Part shown: positions 1 through 11,200 of the stretch, piece after piece
How positions within the stretch are numbered: position 1 is the stretch's first letter
Layout: each line of letters starts with the position of its first letter
Origin: Diphasiastrum complanatum
Lineage: Eukaryota > Streptophyta > Lycopodiopsida > Lycopodiales > Lycopodiaceae
Reading direction: 5' to 3'
DNA length: 64,000 bases
NCBI GenBank assembly: GCA_029204225.1
Contig: CM055103.1
Location: 21,578,709-21,642,708 of the forward strand
The notes under the pieces: generated by a model
Databases searched by the model: none
What the model was told of the DNA's origin: nothing
Seen by the model: only the letters and a program-made list of their open reading frames with translations
Position numbers and translations under genes: made by a program

Positions 1-321
1 ACCACTCATAAGAGCGACAGGAGAAACAATTACAGAATTATCATCGAAAAATATAAAAAGGCGAAGTACTGGTAGAAAGTCATGCCATTCAGAGATAGGC
101 GGATGAGAATGGACATAGTCAAACCACTTCGACCTAGCAGAACCCTTTAAGAGAAAAATTGCATCAAGAATCTTATTAGGACCTGAAAAAGTTGGCCGAG
201 AAGTATCAAAGTAATATTGAAGACATGTGAGCCATTTGTCGAACATATGTTCAGATGATATATCACTATAAAAAACAAAAAGATAATCTAAAGGGGATAG
301 AGACCGAAAATTAGAAGTCAT
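1..321 (-). CDS. Gag-like retroelement ORF, cut by window edge
   Basis: An ATG at 319-321 (minus strand) opens a frame that stays open for 107 codons and runs off the left edge. The part between about codons 40 and 95 has the usual retrotransposon gag layout: a residue run ending in LLKGSARSKWFDYV, then an ISEWHDF block and a hydrophobic tail. In the Retrotrans_gag family this A..L.G.A..W...I..W..F pattern forms the capsid core. No protease or RT is in view because the element would continue to the left. It lies downstream of the Der gene on the same strand and is probably an independent insertion. The family assignment rests on pattern only, so it could be a diverged gypsy or copia gag. Confidence 0.5.
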   Translation of the reverse strand, partial: MTSNFRSLSPLDYLFVFYSDISSEHMFDKWLTCLQYYFDTSRPTFSGPNKILDAIFLLKGSARSKWFDYVHSHPPISEWHDFLPVLRLFIFFDDNSVIVSPVALMSG

Positions 322-787
322 GATAAAAAAAATAAAATCAAACGTAACGGAAAAGAATATGTAACCCAATGATCCAAATAATTTGAGTGGCTTTTATTTT
401 TATGTTTTATAATGGAGCGTAGAAAACTAAAAAAAAGTGAAAAACGAAATCGACGATGAAAATGAATTATGGAATTGAAACGCAAATGGAACGAAAACTA
501 ATAACAAATAATGAATGACAAAATGAAAAATGCGATGGACAACACAAACTACAAAATGGAATGGAAATAACAAAACAACAGCCACAGGCAGAAAGTCAAG
601 CCAGGCAAGACGCTAATCAAGTGGACGAACTGAAGGAGAGGACATAAGTCGTCACGACAGGTATGCCAATGAAAAGACGTAACAAATAGTGTAGGTAGTA
701 CCTCGCAACTGCAAACGAGAGTGTGCTGAAAATGGTACTAAAATGAAGAGATACCGGGCAGCCACCAAATAGAGATTTTTCACTTAC

Positions 788-788
<1 letters not shown>
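322..788. other. A-rich non-coding stretch
   Basis: This stretch is rich in A and AAATG-like words and has no ORF with recognisable domains. It may be the leader of the gag-like ORF on the minus strand. I see no other structure in it. Confidence 0.4.

Positions 789-856
<68 letters not shown>
789..856. repeat. (AG)n microsatellite
   Basis: About 34 uninterrupted AG units. The apparent ORF reading Ser-Leu repeats on the opposite strand is only a translation of this microsatellite. Confidence 0.98.
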
Positions 857-858
<2 letters not shown>

Positions 859-949
859 TGTTTGCAACCTCACCCAATAAAGTTCCTAAGGCTTACAATA
901 TTGACGTCAAGCTAGAAAAGAACCTGAACGTAATGTTGAAGAATTGCAA

Positions 950-1765
950 ATCTTTGACTTAATGGAGTCAACTACAAAGCCTTTCACTATCAACTATGTC
1001 ATGCATACCTTGGACTATATGCTACAGCATCCATATTCCCTATTTAAAGCTATCAATGTCTGAGTATGTGCAGGCCACCTGGATGAAGATAAATTCACAT
1101 TAGCTTTCATATATTTATACAGAGACCGAGTTGCTTAGTTTCTATGACTTCTCCAGAGGTGAAGGGCAGAATCGTATGTGATGAAGGCTAGCACCAAACA
1201 GCAAAACCAAACAATTGATGTCCCTATATCCTCATTGGAATGTCAAAAAATTTGCATTTTACTGCTTCAGCTAGCTACAGGCTAAACTAAACCTTAACAG
1301 AATAAGCAACAGGCACCACTGAACATAGAAAGAATGAATGCAAACTAGATGCCTATTGCACGTTCAATAGTAGTGAGAAAAAATATATTGATGCTAAGTC
1401 TGAAATGCTACCTAAAAATAACAAAAAAGAAGCGCAATCTTTAACATTATAGAGTCCATTCACAAAGTGTTGGACAACAACTCCATGCATAACATGGATA
1501 GAATACGCTAAGATATCCCTACTCATGTCATCAAAGCCCAAGTGTAGATGCAAGTCAAATGAATAAAGATCTGTCTGTATTAGCATTAATACATATGTAC
1601 AAAGACCAAATTGCTAACCTTCTGTCACTTCTCTGAAGGTCAGAGGCTAGAATCAGCATGATGAAGGAAAGCACTTGAGCGAAGCATATCAATTGAACTC
1701 CTTAATTACGAAGTGTAAGGAAAAATGCATACCATCATTTCTGCTTGCTCAAAGCTAAACTCAGC
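950..1765. repeat. Two diverged direct copies of a local repeat
   Basis: Copies at about 950-1300 and 1440-1765 share ordered blocks: a CATGCATA..C.TGGA block, a GCAT.CCTA block, an ATATTTATAC/ACATATGTAC AGAGACC-type block and a TCT.TGACTTCTC.GA.GGT.A.GGC.GAATC block. A third, more diverged copy lies at about 2740-2960. No coding capacity was seen. They bracket the 3' end of the Der gene and may be old duplicates of its 3' flank or a dispersed repeat. Confidence 0.55.
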
Positions 1766-2062
1766 CTAAAAAAAATAGCTGGCTGGCAACGCTCACATCT
1801 CAGGAGCTAGGTTGTCTATATTATTTTTAACAGGGCTTTGGGCTTTGGCCAAAGGAACATGGGTGGTCGTAGTACAGCTGATACATATACATGAAATCAT
1901 AACCTGTCTATTAACATCTCTCTATCTTGAGTTTTGCCCATAGGTTGTGTCGGATCAGACCTAAAATTTGGGTCATACTAGATCATAAGCAGCCTAACAT
2001 GGAAAAAATGGAACCAATGTAGAGATAGAAAGCACCAGAACTGTATTCCCACATGCGTCTCT
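1766..2062. other. Der 3' flank / probable 3' UTR (minus strand)
   Basis: This sequence follows the stop codon of the minus-strand Der gene. A 3' UTR must lie here, but I do not see a canonical AATAAA on the minus strand that would place the poly(A) site. Nothing else was recognised. Confidence 0.4.
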
Positions 2063-2275
2063 TTATGTTGCAGCCATCATCCTTGATGCTTCAGAAGACC
2101 CTGTTTTAGAATGAGCCCGCTCAGGTTTTGTTTTGCTGCGCCATAGTAATCGAATAGGAGTTCCAGGAAATCCAACATTCTGACGCAGGTGCTTGTGCAC
2201 ATATTTGCGGTAATCCTCCGGAAATAATTTGGCATCGTTCACAAAGAAAACAAATGTAGGAGGACGGATTGCAGC
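2063..2275 (-). CDS. DER: Der exon 11: end of KH-like domain and stop
   Basis: A 213-nt terminal exon with acceptor CTTGTGCAG. It encodes [18 protein letters not shown], then [13 protein letters not shown] and a short variable tail ending at a TGA. It lies 12.6 kb from exon 10. Confidence 0.95.
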   Translation of the reverse strand, partial: AAIRPPTFVFFVNDAKLFPEDYRKYVHKHLRQNVGFPGTPIRLLWRSKTKPERAHSKTGSSEASRMMAAT

Positions 2276-5200
2276 CTGCACAAGAACAGGAGTCATGCAA
2301 AACCATGATAAAAGTTGAAAATCAGAACTTTTGAGTTCAATCGATTCAACACAATTTTAAGCAGATATGGACCTTGGCACTAGAAAATGATAGCTGCCAA
2401 TGAAATGTTTCAAGCAGACATTGATCATGACAGGCAAAGAGCAACAGCCAGAATGTGATGAATCTGTGCACATATAATGCTTATAATTAGAGATGAAACC
2501 AATTGCCTTTCTCACCAGATTAATGCCTTTAATGGATTTAACCAAGAAGCAATCAGAACTGGCCACAAAACATAATCTACTGTAAAGGACGTCTTCCATT
2601 TATCTTTGTGATAGTTGGCTGAACTTACAAAAAATGGCCAGTCTGTTTCTAACAGACAATGCAAACTACAACAACATAAGATTCAAATGGTCATATCAAT
2701 AGATGGTGTGTGTGCGCATGTGCATCTATAAAGTGTAGGATAACATGAGAACATAGAAACAATGTACATCTTTGTCCACCCACAAAGTCTTGTACCATGA
2801 ACTACATGCATAGCAGGACTATACACTGCAGCATCCCTACCCACACATCAATTCCCAAAATCAGGTGGGATATCTCCACATCAGCTTTCAAACATTTACA
2901 CCATTACCAACATAGGTATCATGCCTAAAGCCCTACAAGCAGTAGCATAGGCAAGACTTTCTCCATGCAGAGCCCAAGCAATATCAAATCATGAGGTGAG
3001 AAATGATTGTTTCTAAGCTTCATTTATAGCCAATAGGACCCCTAACGTAGAAGCTTTTAGACACTTGGCCTAAGCTTATCCAAAAATAAGCTCACACGAG
3101 TGAAAATAGTGTAGCCCTCATGAAGGGTCTGCGCCCTTCCAGAAGGACTCCCACTCCAGTACCAAATAATAGTAGCTTGGGCTCTTGGCCGGTGCTAAAT
3201 ACAAATGCATAGAAAGGCATTTAGACCTACACGTGAATAAAAGGGGCTCATGAGCAACAAATGATATAGCCCTCGTAATCCGCTGCCAGAGAAGAGTGCC
3301 AATACCATCATAAGTATCTCAACCAATTTAGAGAGACCATGAATGTATGAAAATAACAGCTCCAAAGGACTCAAGATACTGCCCAAAGAAACCAAACCTA
3401 TACCTTAAACTCCGATTGCAATATCTGAAGCGACAAATTCAACCTGGTAACATCGAAGAAGACTTCCCAAAATGCAAAAGGATCCACAGGAGCTAAAAGA
3501 AGTTGACAAAGTTTAGATATTAGCATATCATCGTTGCACCAAATGAAGGTAATCATGCCAAAGTGTATGAAGTCGCCATGCAAGTCGTACCAACCAACCA
3601 TGCCTCATAGCAGTAGGTAGTAATGGAGTGAAAAATATACATATGCCCCAAGCAATCTAAAAGGACCGACAATGTCTAGCACCATCAAAAGAACATGTCA
3701 TCAATCCAATTCAAGCTAGTCAAACTGATCAACAATGCCATGCAATGGTGGCATGAACGTGCGGATATGTGGGTGTGAAGTCCCAAGCAATCCATAAGGG
3801 CATCCCATGCAATATTCATTCTAGCTACTATGCACAATGGCTTCGTGTTAAACTAGCTTTCCAACACAATAGGAATTGGTAAATCTTGCACCTTATCCAT
3901 ATATGCCTTCAAAGACCTTTCGAAATCCACGTTTGTCTTCTAGCCATATTCCAAAGAAATAATGGGCAATTTGTAGTAGCCAATGTATTGGATTGTGATG
4001 AGTCCATGACTTACAACATGGTAGCAGATAGCATGCATGATCCAACCCCAGCCTTGTGCTGCATGGCAATATCCCTTAAAGACAAGTAAAATTCTCAAAG
4101 AAACTGAACCATTCACGAGAACTGGGTGAAATGCATTCCCAAAAGAAATTATGTAGACCAGAACCAGCAGGGTTTGGCTCCACAAATCATAGGAACACCA
4201 CATAAAGCATCATACCAATCTAGAGCATATGTAATAGTACTATAACCATCATTAGACCGAGAGGACTAGCGCATACCTCCACCAAATTCAACGTAAGAAT
4301 CAAAGGATAAACCAAAGGACACGAAGCGATTCTATGATTCTGAAACTGTTCTGTGTGTATAAGCATGGCTGATCAAACTCTACATTTGCCTCGTCGTAGG
4401 GATCTCAAAGCCCATATACAGCATCTAGAAGTTCAAACAATAGCTAGAAGGGATGAAGACTAAAGAAATGAGGTATTCATGCATACATCATCTCTACTGC
4501 CTTTTGGCCTCTAAAATCAACATCACAAATATACTTAGAGGATTGACCGCTAGCCAGCACCGTAAATTTAGCACCATATATATAATTCTTCCAAATATTC
4601 AATGCGTGAATGACTACAAAAAATTCCTTAACATTAAAATACCTAGACTGAGTAGGATCTAGCTTCTTGCTTTCAAAAACATCTAGTCTATCATCTAAAG
4701 AACTACTCCTACCACATAGTTGCTAGCATCCACTTCCACCACAAATGCTTTATTTGGACCGATTGTGTGAAATGTGAGTTGTAACAACACACTATTTCAA
4801 AGTTTCAAATCTCTCATTCATTTCATCAATGGAAACTATTATTGGAATTTTTCTATGGCTACACTTTTCAATCACCCCCTTAAAAATGTTTCATTGGGGG
4901 CAATATAATTATAGCATAGTCCATGATGAACATGTGAAAAAATCTTGTGAAGCCAAAATATTTTCACATCATAGATAGTTTTCAACTGTGGCCATTCTCA
5001 TTCCTTACAAACTTTATCTTAATCGATCTCAATGCCTCGATTGGATATGATGTGGCCTAGTTACCTAAGTTTGATTTGAAACAACTCACATTTCAACTCC
5101 TTCGCATAGAGTTTTTCTTGGCTTAGAAGTTCTATGATAGTACAAAAATGCTCTTCATGTTCTTTAAGGGTCTTACTATAAACTATATCTATTTGTGAAA

Positions 5201-8200
5201 TTAGAATATATCCAATTTCACAAATTTATATAGAGAAGTCAGTGATATCATAAGGTAAAGCTTAGAAACAATATACGAGCAACTCCAAAGTCAAAGGATC
5301 TAAGTCAAAACAATAATATAAAATTCAATTGACAAAAAATATTAGCCAAACAACATTGCTTATGTCTTACTATAAACTAAAATGTCATCTAGATACACTA
5401 CCACAAACTTTTCTAGACATGGACGAAGAATATCGTTCATCTGTTGAAATGTGGCAAATAGAGGGGGGTAGACCTGTTTGAATGTAAATGGAATTGCTTA
5501 CATTACCATAAGTTACTTTGACCCAAAAGGTCGAGAGTTGTGTAACCATGGTTTCTTTATCTCTATTAGGCCTACTAAACTTAGTGTTAGCTATGTTAGT
5601 ATGAACTTAACTTGGTAGGGACTCGTGGGTCCACTAGGCCTAATTGTGACATTAAGTACCCCAACTTGACATATTGGAGGTACCTTATTCTTTCTATGTA
5701 ACTTATAGAAAGTTGGATAGTCAATAGTCAACTAGTTGGATAGCCAATAGTCAAGTAGTTGGAAAGCCAATAGTCATGAAGTTAGATAGTCATCTTGGAC
5801 TATGTATATGTGTACATCCCATTTGCATGAGACACTTTTGTAAGCAATACTGACTATTCTCCTTGGCTGTCCACGAGTTTCTACAAGAGGGTTTCTAGCC
5901 ATCTCTCTCTTTCTTTTGAGAATGTTTTGTGTGATTGAATAGTTAAGATCCTGGATCCTTAGGCTTCTATTTCCTACATGGTATCAGAGCCTTTAGGTGA
6001 TCAGATTGCTTGCAGGAGGGCGCCCAATAGGAAGCCATCTTCTTCCCCTTTTGGTAGCAGAAAATCATAAAGCTGCTGATTTTTGCAAGAGAAGAATCTA
6101 TTCATCTTTTTGCAGGAAATTGCAGGGCACCTTCACCTATTTGAGAGCTAGCAGTAGGGCACGCATGCTCAAACCAATTGCATGTGATTTTGACTCAATT
6201 ACATGCTGAAAATTTTAGATTTACTTCTTTGTAGGAGGGCGCCCATCTACAAATGAAGATACATGTGTTTTGGACACATTTCTTGCTGAAATTTCCTTGT
6301 TGGTGACCTTGGAGTAGGGAGCTACCATCAGCTCTATATGCACATAGTGTGCACTCTTTTTAGCCAAAAAATTTTGGATTTGGTTTGGGCTTCATTTGAA
6401 GTCTACCTATTTGTGAGCATTCGGTTTTTTCGTGCAGAAATCAGCCACCTATTTCATTACTTGTTGAGCAAATTGCATGTGGAGTATTGCAATCTATTGT
6501 GTTCATAATTTCAGTTTTGAGGCTGCTGCCCTTTGAGAAGATTTTTTCTTGGAAAGTCTATTTCCTATCTACTACAAGCTGATTTTTATGTTATGGCTAA
6601 AGAATCGGAGTCTATTGGTTCTTTATCTAATGAAGATAGGCTGGATGGCACAAACTATTCCTTGTGGTGCTACATGATAAAGAACCTTCTAATTGCTAAA
6701 GGTTTGTAAGAAGTAGTTCATGGTGATGAAGAGAGGCCACCTACCTTGGCACCTATTACACCATCTAGAACAACTACTTCATCATCTACGGAGGTGTCTT
6801 CCGATGAGCAAAAGAAGTGGGAATCTCATTTCGGTCTCTACTATTATGAACCAAGGCTTGGTTGTGGAGTACAAAGAAGACAAATGTCTTATCAAAGACC
6901 CAAAAAGATCTCTCGTGATCATTGCTTCGGGCATTGAGTGGTGAATTGTTTCTTATGGATAACTTTGAGCAAAGAGCTTCATCATCTTTTTGTCTTGTTG
7001 CATCAAGCTCACATTCTTTGGAGTTGGCTGAATGATGGCATGCTAGGTATGGACATCTCAACTTTGCTAGATGTAGAAGATGTTGAAGAGATTCAATATG
7101 GTTGAAGACATTCCTAATATTGAGCATCCCGAAGGACATGTATGCGAACGATGCATACTTGGAAAATTTCAAAGGCAAGCTTTTCCAATTGATGAAACTA
7201 TTTGAGTTTATGGCAAATTTGATTTGGTTCATAGTGATGTATGTGGTCCAATGAGGACCGAATCCATTGGAAGGTGTAAGTACTTTGTTACTTTTATTGA
7301 TGACCTTTCAAACTTTACATGGATTTATCCTATAAAGGCAAAATCTGAATTTTTAAAAGCTTTAAAGATTTTCTAGCAATGATAGAAAATCAGTTTGGGC
7401 ACTCTTTGAAGATCTTACGTACCGACCGAGGAGGGGAAGATATAAAGAATACGTTTAGTACTTATCTTCAAAGCAAAGGTATCCATCATCAAATGATAAC
7501 TCCTTACACACCTCAACAAAATGGTGTTGCCGAACGAAAGAATCACACTATCATGGAGATGGCTCGATGCATGCTCAAGGCAAAGGGCCTACCTCACAAG
7601 TTTTTTCAAAGTGGATCATATCTATGAAGGGAAGACTCGTGCCTCTACTAAATCAGTAGAATTTGCTGATTTTTCTGATTTTGCTCTAACTTCTATTGAG
7701 GATGGTGCAATAGAACCTGTTTTTTATGAGCAAGCCAAAGGAGTAAAATGTTGGGAGGATGCGATGCAAGAGGAGTACAACTCACTCATGAAGAACCACA
7801 CTTGGGTTCTTGTTGATCTTCCACATGGGGCTGGAATCTTCATCTCTCAACAACGATACATTGAGCAGATGTTGAAACAATCTCCTTTTTTCAAGTCACC
7901 GCAAGTTGATGCATATGATGGATGCATTAGCGAAAAGTTTCATGCAAAACCTTTTCAATTTGATGTTTTAGCAAAGGCTGAAAAATTCGAGCACTCTTTG
8001 GAACCTTTTTGTACTAATCGAGGAGGGAGTCAACATGTGTCAATTAGTACTTTTGTTCAAAGTGTTAAGAGTGAGCATTTGTTTGGAGAGAATTTTTCAT
8101 TATTTGAAAAATCTTCTATGTCATCCCATGCGGGACAGCAGGTTCAATCATCTTCTTTTGGTCATTTACAGCCCATTTTACATCATGCGCAGTCCATTAT

Positions 8201-11200
8201 GCTTTGGGAACAGCCTGCGGAAGATTATGGACAACATGGTCCATGTTGGGAACACTTTGGGCAGCAAAGTGTTGAACAGCCCATAACAGTTTCTTGTCGG
8301 CTATTGGAGACTTTGCAGGACAGCAAAGAAATATCTTACTACAAAAGGAAGGCACGTGCCTCTTTAAAATCAGTACCTCGTGCTGATTTTCTTGGTTCTA
8401 CACTTACTCTTCATCATGATGTTTGTACATTGCCTATTCTATATGAGCAAATACACACATTGATGGTAAGGTTCGGGAGGATGTGATGCCAAAAGAGTTT
8501 GGTACTCTTTTTTATTGTCCTTATGGTAAGAAGTATTTTCGAATGATGTGGGAGCCCATGATGGATTAAGCTTGATGATAAAGGAGTTAAGTGCATCTTT
8601 GTTGGCTATAGTAGTGAAAGCAAGGGCTATAGGTTGTTCAATATGGATACTAATAAAATCATAGTGGGTCGTGGTGTTCATTTTGATGAAAAGACCTCCT
8701 ATGATGTTGCGCCCACTCATGTCATGAAAGGGGACTTCCCCCATGATGCATATGTTGGAATATTTACAGATTTGGTTTTGTCATCTACTCATGAAGAAGA
8801 AGGACTGCCATCTACTTCTACTGGACAGCCCACTACTTCTTCAGTTTTGCAGCCCATAAGGAAGAACCTATTTATGGTGAAGAGCAGCCTGTTGAAGATA
8901 TTGGACAGCAAGGTCCAAGTTCGGAAAACATTGGACAGCAAGGTCCAAGTTCGGAACACTTTGGACAACAAAGTGTTGACAAAGGTAAGGCCATTGGACA
9001 GCCTAAACCAGTCCCTAAATGGTTGTTGCAGACTTTGCGGGACAGCAAAGTAGATCATTTCTATGAAGGGAAGATTCGTGCCTCTACTAAATCAGTAGAA
9101 TTTGCTGATTTTTCTGATTTTGCTCTTGCTTCTATGGAGGATAATGCAGTAGAACCTGTTTTTTATGAGCAGGCCAGAGGAGTAAAATGTTGGGAGGATG
9201 CGATGCAAGAGGAGTATAACTCACTCATGAAGAATCACACTTGGGTTCTTGTTGATCTTCCACATGGGGCTGGAATCTTCATCTCTCAACAACGATACAT
9301 TGGGCAGATATTGAAGCAATCTTCTTTTTTCAAGTCGCCGCAAGTTGATGCATTAGTGAAAAGATTTGTACAAAACCTTTTCAATTTGATGTTTTAGCAA
9401 AGGCTGAAAAATTCAAGCACTCTTTGGAACTTTTGTACTAATCGAGGAGGGAGTCAACATGTGTCAATTAGTACTTTTGTTCAAAGTGTTAAGAGCGAGC
9501 ATTTGTTTGAAGAGAATTTTTCATTACTTGAAGAATCTTCTATGTCATCCCATGCCTCTTCGAGGGACAGCTTTGATGACGCCATCGTTGATGCATCTCT
9601 TGATAGTTTGCCAATTTTCATGATGAAGACGTTGGACAGCAGGTTCAGCCATGTTCTTTTGGTCATTTGCAGCCCATTTTACATCATGAGCAGTCCATTA
9701 TGCTTCGAGATCGGGAACAGCCTGCGGAAGATTATGAACAACATGGTCCATGTTGGGAACACTTTGGGCAGCAAAGTGTTGAACAGCCCATAACAGTTCC
9801 TTGTCGGCTATTGGAGACTTTGCAAAGAAAAGTCTCAGTACCTCTTGCTGATTTTTTGGGTTCTACACTTACTCTTCATCATGTTGTTGGTACATTGTCT
9901 ATTCTATGTGAGCAAGTCATTGATGGTAAGGTTTGGGAGGACGTGATGCCAAAAGAGTTTGGTATCCTTTTTATTGTCCTTATGGTAAGAAGTTTTTTCG
10001 AATGATGTGGGAACCTATGATGGATTACAAGTCCATGTTTCGACTTATTGCCGAGTTTATGTTGGTTCCCTACTTTGGATGGAGCATGCAAATCCTCACC
10101 CTTCAACTTGATGCTTCACTATTACGCATTCTTTTCCTTTTATATGTTGGACATGATTGGGGATGAGATTTCGACTACTTCGGTGGATGAAGTTCGGACA
10201 GCGAGTTGCATTTTTCTCTTTCGAGAAGTTACTTCATGTTATGTTATGCATTTCCATTTAAGGAGGGTGTTGGAATGTAAATGGAATTGCTTACATTACC
10301 ATAGGTTACTTTGACCCAAACGGTCGAGAGTTGTGTAACCATGGTTTATTTATCTCTATTAGGCCTACTAAACTTAGAGTTAGCTAAGTTAGTATGAACT
10401 TAACTTGGTAGGGACTTGTGGGTCCACTAGGCCTAATTGTGACATTAAGTACCCCAACTTGACATATTGGAGGTACCTTATTCTTTCTATGTAACTTATA
10501 GAAAGTTGGATAGTCAATAGTCAAGTAGTTGGATAGCCAATAGTCATTTAGTTGGATAGCCAATAGTCATGAAGTTAGATAGTCATCTTGGACTATGTAC
10601 ATGTGTACATCCCATTTGTATGAGACACTTTTGTGAGCAATACTGACTATTCTCCTTGGCTGTCCACGAGTTTATACAAGAGGGTTTCTAGCCATCTCTC
10701 TCTTTCTTTTGAGAATGCTTTGTGTGATTGAATAGTTAAGATTCTGGATCCTTAGGTTTTTCCTACAAGACCTTCGTGTAGTTGCTCGAACTACATAGTT
10801 TTGATCTTTCCTAAGCCTCCTGAAACATTACCTTCAAGTGAGTCCTCAGCTAAGAGGTTATTCAAAGGCATATGCGCCAAACCAAATGCTTAGACTTTGA
10901 ATAGCATGATCATTAATAAAGATAGCATCTCTCACAAGCATAGATAAACATGATACTCAAAATCGTGCAAACATTTATTAACTTTCAAAGCTAATACTCA
11001 CAGAGTATTACACGTGTCAACATTCCCTTTTAGTTCTAAACATTAGCCATTATGCAAAAAAGACAAACTACGAACTACATAATCCTTTTTTAACAACTCA
11101 TTCTTGGAGTAAAACCACTCCTTACCCAACATTATATCTACCTTATCAAAATACATAATATAAAAATCCAGAGCTTCAACATAATATTGATTTTCAGCAA

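Larger units (their letters stand above)
5475..10767 (+). mobile_element. Full-length, defective Ty1/copia element
   Basis: Two 5' TG...CA 3' LTRs (504 and 500 bp) flank 4.3 kb of internal DNA. A 5-bp target duplication AGACC sits at 5470-5474 and 10768-10772. A primer-binding site matching initiator tRNA-Met follows the left LTR and a purine tract precedes the right one. The internal region has a broken gag, gag pre-integrase, an integrase core and then a strange chimeric stretch. In that stretch the first part of RT ([18 protein letters not shown]) is joined straight to a late RT segment ([10 protein letters not shown]), and the unit is duplicated. The RT catalytic core is missing, so the copy cannot move by itself. 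It sits inside the minus-strand gypsy element. Confidence 0.95.

Noticed and set aside
617-877. 86-codon ORF with a Ser-Leu run
   Set aside because: A translation of the AG microsatellite with a TTG start.
7521-8486. 321-codon ORF as a novel protein
   Set aside because: Its segments are a shifted integrase piece plus fused RT scraps of the copia element, with a TTG or in-frame internal start; not a natural gene.
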